64,000 bases of DNA, taken from positions 8,313,882-8,377,881 of the forward strand of contig NC_036454.1 in NCBI RefSeq assembly GCF_002775205.1, written 5' to 3'. Origin of the DNA: Xiphophorus maculatus. Lineage: Eukaryota; Chordata; Actinopteri; Cyprinodontiformes; Poeciliidae. Below are positions 45,420-57,700 of this stretch, piece by piece (within the stretch, counting starts at the first letter, position 1; each line of letters begins with the position of its first letter). The notes beneath the pieces are model-generated. The model had not been told where the DNA came from, searched no databases, and worked only from the letters and a program-made list of their open reading frames with translations. The position numbers were made by a program, and so were the translations under genes.

Positions 45420-46150
45420 TGGCACCAAACAGCCTTGCCATGCTCATTTTACAGGCAGCTGCTTTGCTTCAAGCATTCCTGTATGTCTTTGTTGATACAT
45501 GAAGCCATAGCCTCCGACAGTTTTGTGAACTTGGGCGTGGGCCGTAATATTTGTACAGTTGTGGACAAATGAATACACTGCAACATAATTTAATAGGAAG
45601 GACACGTCAGTACAAAAGGCTTGAATCAATGTTTGCCTTCCAGGCGCGTTATGTGATCTTCCCCCAGGTAAAAGATGCTTGTTCCTACAGAACTCAAAGT
45701 GAATCCGCCCATCAAATACCAAACAGGATTTTCTGCTGTTCTGCAGTTCTTCCTTTGCCACGTGAGAATGACCCGAGGTTTATGACGTGAACTTATTGTA
45801 ATTACCCAGCGTGTGAGACTAGTGGCCTTAAATTCTTCGCGGATAAGGAATCTGAAGCCAGCCGACTCTGAGAAGTTGACTGGAGGATGTATGAACGATT
45901 CATTCATTTTGTGTCCCAAACCTCATGAATAGGGGTCTCTGTCCTGATAAATGTACTTGCTCTTGAGACACGTTTTTTTTTTTTTTTTTTTTTGCTCTGG
46001 AAACTGCAATACAAAAGCATTATTTTGCAGGGGAGGAGGCCGAGGAGAAGGAGCGGAGCCGGAACACAATGAATGATTTGTGGAGGCAAACAGCTTTAAG
46101 GGTTTTTCATTCCCAAATAAAAGCTTCATTTTGAGAAGCGTGTAAATACT
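45420..46150. other. non-repetitive intergenic segment, possible conserved non-coding DNA
   Basis: This stretch has balanced composition and no repeats seen elsewhere in the window, apart from a T run at 45971-45992. It includes GCATTATTTTGCAGGGGAGGAGG and AATGAATGATTTGTGGAGG near 46020-46085. Overlapping ORFs on both strands (45444-45919) show no family. I call it a candidate regulatory segment only. Confidence 0.2.
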
Positions 46151-46798
46151 TGTCTTAGTTGCACTATCAGATTGGTCCAGTACGTGTAGGTATTTTGCAT
46201 AATCTGTTCTTGCAGGAGGATTTCAAACATTTTCTTCATCTGCAAAAAAAATAAAAGAAAGACATCAGTGTCGCTCTGCTGACCAAACATAAAAAGAGAC
46301 GATTACAAAGGTTGAACTGTTTTACCCCTCTTCACCCTCCCAACTCCCTTCTTTTTTTTGGCAGGAACAATGTTGCTGCATTACTTGACTGTTATCCTTC
46401 CCCCCCAATGATTTTCTTTAGCATTTTTTACCCCTCTTGTTTGAACAGATGCCGCCCTCCTGCTACAGCCCCCATCCTCTGGGACCGCCATAAGGCCTAG
46501 CACAATGAGGTAACACTCAATTACATTGATAGTAAGAGTCCAGCCCAGTCACTTCCTTCCAGCAAGCAACATCAAATGATGTGATGTCTATCACTTCCTC
46601 AGGCAAACCTGTGGTCTTTTGTCCAACTTTATTTATGAATGGATTATGAAAGAGGAGCTGCATGACCGTGTTCACCTTTCAGTCCAAAGAGCTTTTTATA
46701 GCTGGACTCATTGACCAACAGTAGCTGGATTTAAATTACGAATGCACGCAAATCTTGTTTGATATTTTGCTAATGTTGAAAAAACATAATTTCGCAAT

Positions 46799-47302
46799 TG
46801 CTGTGTTTCCGTTAAATAAGAAATTAATTCAGAATGACACGTGATAAGTCAATAAAAATCATAGCAGCAACGGATGTAAGCATCTACATCATGATTCATG
46901 GCGTCTTATTGACGGAGCGTCAAACCTCTTATACTTGGGATTGTTTCTTATAAACTGTAGTCGGTGATTTTCCAGAAGACCAATGGATTCAACACTTTGA
47001 AATGAAACAACTTTTGATGAATTGTGCAATGCTGTGAGCTGCACATTGTCTGTAAAAACTACTTTCCACTTCCTGTCATATTTTTTGTCGTTTCCACATC
47101 CGGTTGTTGATCACGTGACCTTGTATGATGTGAAAAAAGTGTTTCATTGCAGTTTTGCAAAATACATCTATTTTGATACAGCCAAAACCTCATCCTAGAG
47201 CAACAACGTTTAGCGAAAAGAGTGAGTTTTTTCTCTCTCTTTTAATTTGCGTGTTTTCATTAAGCAAATTTATTTACGATTTGGTTAATGGAAACACAGC
47301 TA
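46799..47302. mobile_element. MITE with GCTGTGTTTCC inverted ends, copy 2 (about 500 bp)
   Basis: Left TGCTGTGTTTCCGTTAA and right TTAATGGAAACACAGCT are inverted. Internal GTCGTTTCCACATCCGGTTG and GATCACGTGACC are present. Related to 16755-17118. Confidence 0.6.
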
Positions 47303-47363
47303 CTGAAGTACAGTAAATGAATGCTCAGCAGTGAGATAGGAGAGCTTTCACTAGGGGTATCAT

Positions 47364-47955
47364 AGGGTGCATTCACGCCTGCTCTGTTTAGTCCATTTTA
47401 AACAAACTCCAGTTTGTTCGCCTAGAAAATCCGATTTGTTGTTTGCTCGGCTCGACCAAAAAGTCTAACTTTGCTCCGTCTAAAATCCTAGATCTAAGTT
47501 CTGTTGAAGTTAACTTTGATGCGGTTCAAATTCATAGTTGAACAACTAGATGACTAGGCCAAAAGCAGGAAGCCAACTATAGCTATGTATGGGTAAATAC
47601 AACCAAAACAAATATGTGTCTAGCGCTAGTAGAAAAAATGGGTTGTAGTCTTTTGCCTAAGACAAAATTGAAATCCTGCAACTGCTAAAATCTGATGCTA
47701 GTCCATTTTTGTTTAGATTTCATGAAGAAAGAAGTTGTTCTGTGTCTTCATCAGAGGTTTTCATGTTGTGTTTTTCACTAGTCTTCAATGCAGCGCCACC
47801 ACAGGTGAGGATGGGTGACAGGTTTTTCAATTAGCTTGGATCATTTGACAAAATGCAACGTCAAATCAAGCCGCACCAGATAAAAATATAACAATGTTGT
47901 AATTTTGGTTCCCAATTGAACCAAATCTTCCACACCGAGATGTGAAAACCGTCTT
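47364..47955. mobile_element. non-autonomous DNA element beginning AGGGTGCATTCACGCC
   Basis: The left end AGGGTGCATTCACGCCTGCTCTG and the right end CCACACCGAGATGTGAAAACCG resemble the inverted ends of the hAT-type teleost repeat that starts GGGTGC(G)TTCACACCTG. The ends are diverged. No transposase frame was seen. Confidence 0.5.
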
Positions 47956-49002
47956 AGATTCGCTGCAGAAGGAAAAATCCAGCCAGAGTGGTGATTATGC
48001 GACTACTCACTGCGGGATGGGAGTCAGATTTACTCGGCCTTCTTGTCTTGTTTGGGATCTGCTGCGGGATCTTATCAGTTTGAATTCTGGATAGAAGTCT
48101 GCTCGTAAGATAAGCAGCTGGTGTTTGCCTGTAAACATTGACTGTGGTAGTTCCTGCAGCTTCCAGTGTCTTGTTTCAGCCATTTGCCAGCTAAATGCTT
48201 GGAGTGCCGCAGAATCCTAGAGCAAATTTCCCCTTTGACCTTTTCTGACTCTGAAACATTGATGCATTTCGGATGGGTTTTGCTGGAACAGCCGTGGGCT
48301 TGTCTTTGAAACAAAAACAAAAAAATAATCTGCAGCAGCTTAGAAGATTAAGACTTTTCAAAGAAGTTTTAGATTTTATTAGATTTTATGGATGTTTTGC
48401 ATTCGTTATTGTAGATAACAAAACATCATACACTTGCATCTATAGTTCTCAATATATAATATGTTTCAGGCTAAAATCAATAGTCACTGAACCAGCAGGA
48501 AAATACTGCAAAGCACCATGTTTGCTGTGCAAACGATTTTTTTTAGTACAGCACAGAAACTGTGAGTTTCTGTCTTCGTGTCACATTGTTTTGATGATAC
48601 ATTTTGAAACAGGAAGTAGATTTGCTCTCAAGGGACGAACGTTGGCAAAGCAGAGTGAATCACCCATAGAAATATGCAGGAGTTGTTTTATTTATGCAAA
48701 ACAAATGTGGTCACATTTTTGCATACGTCATATAACAAACAACCCTTAACATGTCTTTGTGGTAGTAAACTGAAACCTTCAGGTTTTGTTATTTATCAGC
48801 CAGGGTTTGGTCCATTTTGATTCAAGGGGACCTGGAAATAAAAAGAAAACATTTTTCAGTGAAAAACAAATCCCATCATCACCAAAATTATTATAATTTA
48901 TTCTTTAAATAGTTAGTAAAATAAAAATACATTATTAAAAAATAAGATTTTTATTGAGCTCATTTGAGGTATTACATTGTAAAACTGGCTTCTCAGATGT
49001 TT
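47956..49002. other. intergenic stretch, nothing recognised
   Basis: Contains the 158-residue plus ORF 48273-48749, which has no recognised family, AT-biased codons and no clear promoter or splice context. I do not call it a gene. Confidence 0.35.
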
Positions 49003-49900
49003 AAGTTCCCACCTTTTCAAATTGTGGTCAAGGTAAAACTGAGTGAGACCAACAGCTTATCTCAAGGCTATGGTTTTAATGATTTGTTGTTGTCAATGTC
49101 TGAAGGCCTTACTCTTCTAATGAATATGCGGCTGTTTGACCTCCTGAGATGTAGTTTGATTTGCAATGACTTAGGCCTAAATTAGTTGCATCACAAATAA
49201 TGCCCAAAGAAACTGTGAGTTTTGTTTTAAATCTACATTTTAAATTGATCCATATTGTTGTCTTATGCTCACTTTTTGCCTTGCCCCACAAATAGTTTGA
49301 TAGGTTTTTATCTTTTTTTATACATATATACTTGCTGTAACTATAATTGCCCGTTAGGGACTTCAATAAATCTGAATCTGTTAATGATGCATTTGTGAGT
49401 GGGATTTAATTTTCATTATTTCATTAAATGTTTATTTCCACACCTTTAAAATCTCAAAACTAAACAAGTCTAGCTCCTTATCTCAAGGTTACAGTTGTGG
49501 ATTTGTTATTTACTTTATCCGATGGCCTTGCGAGTATAATGTGCTTTGACGGGCCTTGTCAGATTAGCTGCACTTTGATTCACAATAGGGTTAAAATGTA
49601 GGTGTACGCACAAAACAGTAATTTTTTCTTAGATGAGAAAAACATTTTACTTCAAAATTTGATTTGTAACATCTCCAAATTTGATATTAATTAATCCAAA
49701 AGTCTTAGCGACTCAAAAGAAAATATTATGAGATATTTGTTGTAAAGTAACAGTGTTATCAGTACTCAAGTACTTAATGTCACACCTTTCAAATACCCGG
49801 TCAAGGTAAAGGATGAATTAATTGATGGCCTTATCTCAAGGTTTGTCATTATCTGATGGGCTTAGACTACTTATGAGTACAATGTAGGTCATAAATTGTC
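49003..49900 (+). repeat. diverged tandem triplication, period about 350-420 bp
   Basis: Three blocks share CACCTTT-AAA, then a TCAAGGTAAA-like phrase, the exact 11-mer TTATCTCAAGG (49057-49067, 49478-49488, 49831-49841) and, after about 30-50 bases, a GATGGCCTT / GAAGGCCTT / GATGGGCTT phrase. Spacings of the 11-mer are 421 and 353 bases. A LINE tail (GGGACTTCAATAAATCTGAATCTG, 49350-49382) sits between copies 1 and 2. The origin is unknown. Confidence 0.5.
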
Positions 49901-49974
49901 CACATTTTATTGTTCTCCTCTGAAGCACCATGTGTGGTTCCGTAAAGCCTCTAAACATCCGTATTTTTATTTTT

Positions 49975-50335
49975 TTTTCCCCCTCCGCTATGAGGGAGGA
50001 GAGCCTCTCGTGTTTTTGGTTCCCCCTTTATAGCAGCTCCGCCCTGAAATCAGTCGATTGCGTTTCACATCACTCTCACCACCGGCCGACCAATCAGAGC
50101 GCAGAGTGGGTGGTCCTCGAATGGTGGTCCGTGAGGGCGCCAGCCAATCAGAGGCCCGACACAGAGCTCGCCTGAACGACCGTTGGTTGTTTGAATCCAA
50201 CATTATGTAGCACGCGGTGCCTATTTAAGGAGGCGACGTGATGAGGCGAGATAGCGGTTTCTGTATAAAAGCTAACGGACCGCGCTTCCGGATCATTTCC
50301 TACCAGCGAGCAGAGTAAACCGTTATGAATAGTTT
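49975..50335 (+). promoter_or_regulatory. orphan strong-looking promoter with two CCAAT boxes and TATA boxes
   Basis: A CpG-rich block has CCAATCAGAG at 50090-50099 and CCAATCAGAG at 50144-50153, both on the plus strand, then CTATTTAAGG at 50221-50230 and TATAAAA at 50264-50270. It is followed by GACCGCGCTTCCGG near the expected start. No coding frame follows. It lies 1.5 kb upstream of the scarb2 start codon and could be an alternative scarb2 promoter or the promoter of an unrecognised RNA. Confidence 0.4.
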
Positions 50336-50631
50336 GATGGCATCCGAGCTCGGAAAATAATAATAATGATAATAGTGAAAATATAAGAGCTCTCAGGTTG
50401 GCTACTACCAACAGAGAGTCCATGTGATAGCCCACGCTGCCTCTACTGAATTCATTCATAATCCCGGGAAGAATACCGGGATCAGCAGATCGTCACAGCA
50501 CAAAATTCACAATTATTAACATTTACATGAACTGGAATATGAGGTGAAATATGTTTTAGAGCGTCTGCTGTTGACTTGTTACATTAACATTCTTATGAAC
50601 CATATTCCTACAACTGATTCCCTTTTATTTA

Positions 50632-50660
50632 AACACACACACACACACACACACACACAC
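50632..50660 (+). repeat. CA dinucleotide microsatellite
   Basis: Uninterrupted (AC)n of about 28 bases. Confidence 0.95.
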
Positions 50661-51297
50661 CGCCCATGCAGACGCCCCAAACGAGTCATCTCGTTATAGA
50701 AATGCAGAAGTAGAAGCTGCATGAGTTGGCTTCGCTGCCCAGAGGAAACCAAACGTCAGCGCGTTCGCCATATTGTAAGTGGCAAGTTGGGTTTTGATAA
50801 GAATTCAAGAGTAATTGTCTGAATAAAAGAAACCTGAAACTTATAATAAATTAATTGTGATATTGTTATTATTATTTATTTTTTACCTCTAAAAATATAC
50901 CAACACAAGCTATTTGTTATTCAATTTTAGCAACATTAATCAACATGAAACAAAGTATTTTTTTTCTTCTTCTTGTGATTATTACATCAGTAACCTGAGG
51001 ATGTTAAGTTTAGTTTTAGTTATTATATTTTTGTGTTGATGTTTCTCAATATTTTGTTTTGATTTTCTCTAAAATTATAATACTTTGCACCTGATTTATT
51101 TAGAAAAAAAATGCACACAAATTAGTTTTGTTTTTCTATTGTTTCTGATTATCATGTTAAGAAGTCATATAAGTATTTTTCAGACTTCTGTAAACTTGTC
51201 CAAATTCTGACAAACGTTTTAACAAAACAATAATAGAAAATACGATGCAGTCAATCCAATTGTACCACTTTACCGAGCCTATGGTTGGTACATTTTT

Positions 51298-51332
51298 ACA
51301 TTTTGAGAGGGCCTATGCCCCTCTCAAAATGT
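51298..51332. repeat. perfect 14-bp inverted repeat with 7-base loop
   Basis: ACATTTTGAGAGGG and CCCTCTCAAAATGT flank the loop CCTATGC. It sits at the AT-to-GC transition just upstream of the scarb2 promoter. Confidence 0.85.
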
Positions 51333-51798
51333 CCGCCCCCTCACGTCCGGACCGGACCCTCGCGTAGCGTCTAGTATTCTACGTCTGTGCTGTCGTCTCA
51401 TTGGCTTCCTATTGCGTAGAGGAAGGGGAGGAGGTGGGCTGCCGTTTTTCTACCTCTAGATGAGCAGAGAGCCGCTGTTTCATTTCACCTCCGTCTCCGA
51501 GCAGCTTGGTCCTCCTCTTCCTCTCCAGAGGTTTAAATTGTGTTAGTTTTTTTTTTTATTTTTTAGAAAAGAAGTGCCAACAATTTAAAAATCCTCAGCC
51601 TCACCGGGAGGACCGCACGCCACCGGTGAAGAGTGAAGTTTAAACCCGCAGCTGCTGCTCTGGAGACGGCGGACCCGACCCTTTCACGGTCCCACATCTC
51701 CTCAACCTGTGCTTCTTCAAATATATAAATTTACATACATATTTTTGGAAGTTTTCGTCGACTTCAGTGAAGTTCCCCCCCTCCCACACACCGGCATA
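51333..51798 (+). promoter_or_regulatory. scarb2: scarb2 promoter and 5' UTR
   Basis: GC-rich sequence preceding the scarb2 start codon. It has no TATA box, as usual for lysosomal housekeeping genes. CTCACGTCCGG near 51341 contains a half-match to the TFEB/CLEAR element (TCACGTGA), but no perfect CLEAR palindrome is present. Transcription start not determined; the 5' UTR probably starts near 51450-51500. Confidence 0.5.
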
Positions 51799-54700
51799 AT
51801 GACTCGGAGATCCTGTGCGATTTACGCCACCGGCATCGTCTGCGCTCACCTCCTGATCGTGGGGATCGCCCTGGTCGTCGCTCAGGTCTTCCAAACGATG
51901 ATAAACAGCCGGCTAAAAAAGGTGAGCAGTCACCGTGAACATGTCGTTTTGGTTTTCCCCATGTGTGTCTCTCTTTAAATGTGCTTTAAATGTTGCGGTC
52001 TGCAGTGACAGATCATTGCTGCATTCAGTGTGTCACGGATGAACAAGCAGCCTCATCCAGGGTCTGATTATCCCCTGGATTTGGCTGATTAGTGATGGTT
52101 TTGTTGGTGATTGTTTGTCTCCATCGTAGCGGGAATGGAAAAAAAATAATAATTTTGGAGTCAAAAAGCTCCACAGCTGTTAAACGAATGGTTTCTGTTT
52201 TTAAATTGTGGCTGGAATCCCCTACAACTCCCCATGCTGAAGGGGAATAATGGAGGATATTTAACATTTGATGCCAACATTTGATTCAGTCAAGCTTGTC
52301 TCTGCTTTTTATTGACTGGAACTTGATGTGTAAGTTGTATGATATTCCTCTGAGGGCATTTGTGAGCCTGTGAAACATTTCTGAGGATGAGTGGCACAAA
52401 AAGTGGGAATTCACTATATTTGATGCATAGGGGCGCCTCGCTTGAGGGGGCGCCAAAATGGGGGAAAATAATTTCTAGTATTTCTGTATTTAACAGCTGT
52501 TTATCCATTGAAATTCTTATAATGTACTAGGCTGCGTCCCTGGTGAGGATGAAGTCTTCATTCTAATTCAGTTCAGTGATTACAGGAGGCAGTAGTAGAA
52601 GTCTTGGTAAATAAGGGGGAGAAGGTGTGCAGCTTCGGGGGAAGGGAGATTGAGTGAGTAGGCAGCCAAATCTGGAGTACCAACTCTCTCGCTCTTTCTT
52701 TCTCTTTGCAGTGGGTATTTACCAAGACGCAGTCCAAATGTGCAATCTTTAAATCAAAGTCTTCACAGGGAAAAAAACAGTGTGAAATTAGAAAATGGCA
52801 TACTCTGCTTTTGTGTAGGACATGTTTTTCTACGTCTAAAAGTGCAGAACGTCTTGCTTTTTCCTTTTTGCTGCTGTATAAGTAAGAGCTGGATGATTCT
52901 GATGGATTTGTAGCCTGTTGGGTGGGGTTAGTGGCAGCTGCAGACCCTTTAAAATACCTCACACTCCTCTGTTCAGCATGCATCAAAAGTTAAAGTTCCT
53001 GCTGCTACTTCAGAAACTTGGATGCTGCGCCTCAGACACATCAGGGTTAAATTTAGGTCCAAATCAGGGCAGCAGCATCTCAATGGGACCCAAATTAAGA
53101 GAAAAGTTTTATCAACAGGGGATCTAACTCTGATGCAGCTGATGGTTACAACAAATGACAGTGTAGCTAATCCTCTTTCGGCAAATAAATCAGACTTGCC
53201 CCAGACATGTTGAACGGACTCCAAAAACCCATCTAATCTGAGGCCGAATGTAGTTTTACGTAAAAGTAAAGCAGCACAGGAGGGGCGGTGGCAGGAATTT
53301 GTCACCTTTCTCATCCCTGAGGGCATCATTTTTACCACAAAGACGTCACCTAATTCCTTGTTGTTTATCCTGCTTAAATGAATGTTCAGCTCAAGTGACA
53401 AAGCTAAAAAGAGGAGAAAAAAAAGAACCGCCCATTCATGCCACTCCTTTTCACTGAGGTGTTAAGAAGCCTTGAAGAGCAAGGTCATGCAGCTAAAGTC
53501 TTTTTCAACTTTCAACCTAATTAAACTGTTTCTCCTTCAGTCCACTGGAAACACAGCTACATGTTCTTGTTTGTGACAGAGGAAGGATTTTCCCTGATAA
53601 ATCGCCATTCTTTTACCTTCGCCCGAAGCCCTTTGAAAGACCTTTATCCAAGGTTGACAAACACAAGGATTCATGCAGGCTGGAGTCACACGTTCAGGCT
53701 GCCTGCAGGGAAGCAGCCAGTCGACAGCCAGGCCTTTTCTAAAGCAGATGCTTTTTACTTTTGTAGAAAAAGGAACAAAATGTAGTAATTTGTTCTTTCT
53801 CAGCTGATGGTCACATCTTTTTCTTCTAACGTTATCTGGTTTCATTTCAGCTTTTTAATTAAGAAGCAGACTCATCAAGACTCCAGAGAGTCCGGCTCTT
53901 TAAATACCTCTAGTTCCCTTTAAAGTGCTGATTCTAAACTAAAAATCGCTTGTTCAAACATTTGAAAACGTCCTAAACCAAGACGTAGTTCAGTATTTTT
54001 CTGCTTTTTCTTAAATCTGAGTTTAGGTCAAGATGCACCGATCGATCATTGGAGATTTTATTGTTATTTTTTTGACACAATGGAAGAGATTGAATAGTAG
54101 CAAAGTAGCAAAAAATTAAGGAATTGTTAGATTATCAAACATAATGGCATTAAAAGAATGAAAACGTTGGGAGTATTTATTTTATTACAGCGTGTTGCCA
54201 ATCAGAGCTGATCAATGGAAAATTGGCCAAACAGTCTCTGATTATTGGTGCATCTTTAATTCGAGGAGTTTTGTTAGAATAAAAAGATATTTTGATGTTT
54301 CTGCTATCAAAACTTTTATGTTTTTATTTAAATGTATTTTTTTGTTTGTTTTCATAAACAAGCCAGTGAAGAACTTTGCAACAAAGGGGGAAATCAAAAA
54401 AAAAAAAATCTATTAGAGCACTTTAAATGGTGGAAGTTGTTGCCCAACAGGAAGCTTTACACACACCTTATGCTATATTTCTTCAACTGTATTCGGCTGT
54501 GAAAGACCACAGAAAACAATACGTGCGGCTTCTGTGAAGTGCACCTCTCGGAGGGAACGAAGCGGAAGTGGAGCACTTCTCTCCTCACAGATGCTGATTT
54601 ACTTTTCCAGTCAGCAGACACCTTGAGCGAACATGCTGCTAAACAGCTGAGTGCTCAAATTAAACATTACTGTATCGCCCGGTTCTTTCTCACTTTTTCC

Positions 54701-57700
54701 ACCCGATTAAAACATAAACATGTTTGAAATCGCCTGGAGGCATGTACGCCTTAACTTTGTGGGGGCGTTTTATGACTTTCCGCACGTAGTTTTGAATGGC
54801 TGATGTTCCAAATACGGTCATGCCTATGCAAATCTGGATTTTGCCCAGGCTTGCTGAAGTTGGACTATTGTTCAGATTCACTGTCAGCTTTTGCTCGTCT
54901 TTCCTTTTTGGTTTTTGAGGTTCTTCGCCTGGCATTGAAGAGGGTGAAAAGCTTTGACAACGCCCTGCGACAACGATGAAACCAAACCCTTACAGCATCA
55001 TTTCCAAAGCAGTATTTGTTTGGTATTGTGATGTTTCTTAGTTTGAATGTGTGCGTTTTTTTTTTTTTCTTGACAGGAAATTACTTTGACAGAGAAGAGT
55101 CAGATGTTTGAGTCATGGAAGAACCCACCCCCACCTGTTTACATGGAGTATTACTTCTTCAACGTTACCAATCCTGAGGAGTTTTTGGCAGGAGGGAAGG
55201 CGTCTGTCAAACAGATCGGCCCTTACACTTACAGGTACGTTTCACAGCCAGTGACAGAGATTTATACAAATCTTTTTCTTTTTTTTTTTTTCTTTCTCAC
55301 AAAGCATAATCCTCACCCAGAGGAAATGTCAGAAAAAGAAAGTGACACCAATTTTTCAAATAATCACTTCATTACAAACTTATTCAGACAGTACTTTGCA
55401 GGAGTGAAAATAATAAGAATGTAAAACTAATTTGCTTCATCTAGTTTGACTGAAATTGGGCTGTTTTGCTAAAAAGGTTAAAAATTTATCAAATCTGTTA
55501 GTGGCATTTCCTAATCTACTTGCATTTGTAATTTCAGTAGAACGTGATTGTAAAAAATTATCAATTCAGGGCTGCTAAACACGAATTGACTCCACATTTT
55601 ATTTATTTGTTAAAAAAAGATGTTTTTTCTCCTCCTTAAATTGTTTTGTTAGTCTGTCACACAGAATCTTAATAAAAACATCAAAATGTGAAGAAGTATA
55701 AAGGATAAAAGTACTTTTACAATGGATTAATAAAGGGCTGCAACTAACAATTATTATTCTGATGATTAATTAATTGGATAAAAAATTGTCACATTCTGCA
55801 GATTTTTTTATTTAACCACGTTACCTTTTTTAATACAACATTAGAAATGTCTGAAAACAAATAATCCAGTTAATTTTTTAAAATAAGAAAATAAACATTT
55901 CTGTCTAAAACGCAATCATATTGACAAAGGTGTTTTATATCTTAAATTAATAATGTATGAATATTTTGTACTGTTTAGGCTTAATATGATGTTTTTTCAG
56001 TAAATGGCCTTTTGTGTGTTTTTTATACTTAACGATTAATTGATTACTAAATTAGTTGATGATTATCTTAAGAACTGGTTCATCATAATGAATCAGATTA
56101 GTTGTTCCAGGCCTAGTTAATAACTTGTTTAATTCACGATTAAGAAGATATGAAGACGTTTCTCCCGGCTAGCACCGATCGCTGCTAAGCTGGACGTGAC
56201 TCCGTGCCAAAGTGGTTGTATTGTCTACAATGATTAACGGATGTCCCTGTCCACACTAGGGAATACCGGCCAAGGGAAAATGTAACTTTCTTGGAAAACG
56301 GCACAAAGGTTTATGCCCTGAACCCCAAATCCTTTGTCTTTGTTCCTGAGAAGTCGGCTGGTGACCCCGAGGTCGACATTATCAGGACAGTCAACATCCC
56401 ATATGTGGTGAGACAAAGTGTCTGCTTTATTGTCCTTGACTGACATTTGTTTTCCGCCAACTCGCTTCATGTCACCATCATGTTTGTTTTATTGTGACAT
56501 TATTTTATGTTTTAAACATATAAACTATAAATGTACATTAGGCCAAGTCAAGCAAATAATAGGTACAGAATATTGCAAACAGGAGGTGCTTCTCTTTCCA
56601 TGTGTTAATGTGAAGTTTTTCTGTCATTCTCTGTCTTTTCAAGGCGGTGATGAACGAGATGAACTCCTACAGCTTCTATGTGCGGCCCATGGTGTCCATG
56701 TATGTAGGCTCCCTGGGCGTTGAAATTTTCATGACCCGCACCGTCCATGAGATTCTGTGGGGCTTCAAGGACCCTCTCCTTTCAAAGATCCACAGACTTA
56801 AGCGAGAAGTGGATGAATACTTTGGTCTGATGTGGAAGGTGAGATTTTTTTTTGCTTTGTTTTTGTAAATATATCCCTTGCCAGTTGCTCAGTTACTGAA
56901 AAGACAAAAAAGGGGGAAGTTGGTGGTAATGTCATTTGAAAAGGCGTCTCCTGATGCTGATGGGAGAGTTTGTACTTCCTATCGACAGAGCAGCGTCTGC
57001 AGTTTGTCCCAAGCGGTAACGTAATCAAGCACATGACTCTGAAGGGTAACGCAGATGGAGCTTCGCTAATTGATCGGGAAATGAACGGAAATGACCGTGT
57101 TCGGTTTTCTGTTGTGTATCAGTTCGAACAGGAAAATTAACATTGTAGACACAATGAAATTATTAGAATTTATAGAAGTAAACATTAGGGCTGCTCTTGT
57201 AAAAGCATGCGTTGTTCCTGCACTAAAAGACCTGTCAGTGGAAATACAAAGGAGTATGTTTTTGTTTTCTTCCCCCTCCTTACAGAGTTGTTTGTCACGG
57301 GTCATAAGTGCCATTTCTGACAGATGCACGTCCACTGCTTCCTGCTCTGTCGTTCCACACCACAACATGTTTGAACACTGTTTCCTCCTGATTTTCCACA
57401 GAAAAACGGCACTCATGAAGGAGAGTTTGTGTTTCACACCGGAGAGCAGAACTACTTGGATTACGGAAAGATCGACACCTGGAATGGCCTGAGGTAAACT
57501 TTCATGTTGAGCCAGGATTTTTGGTCTGAATGATATGAAACTCCTCTGTCAGCACGTTCCTAAAACGTCCCGTCCTTCCTGATATCCATGTTTGCTTTGT
57601 TTCAAAACGCACAGAGGCGAAGACCTTTGCTCTTTGGTTTTTAGGCTAAAAAGGATTGCAAAATTTGAATGTTTGGAGACCCAAATGTGGGTGAAAGTGT

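Noticed and set aside
45444..45919. Overlapping 97- and 105-residue minus-strand ORFs as a gene
   Set aside because: No family match and opposite-strand ORFs of similar length overlap; better viewed as unique non-coding DNA.
48273..48749. 158-residue plus-strand ORF in the gene desert
   Set aside because: No recognised family, AT-driven composition, no promoter, splice or poly(A) context; length is possible by chance in this much DNA.
49003..49900. CRISPR-like spaced repeats
   Set aside because: The shared word is only 11 bases, spacing is irregular (421 and 353), and the genome is eukaryotic.
52573..53401. Two overlapping minus-strand ORFs of about 140 residues
   Set aside because: They lie in scarb2 intron 1 and show no family or splice support.
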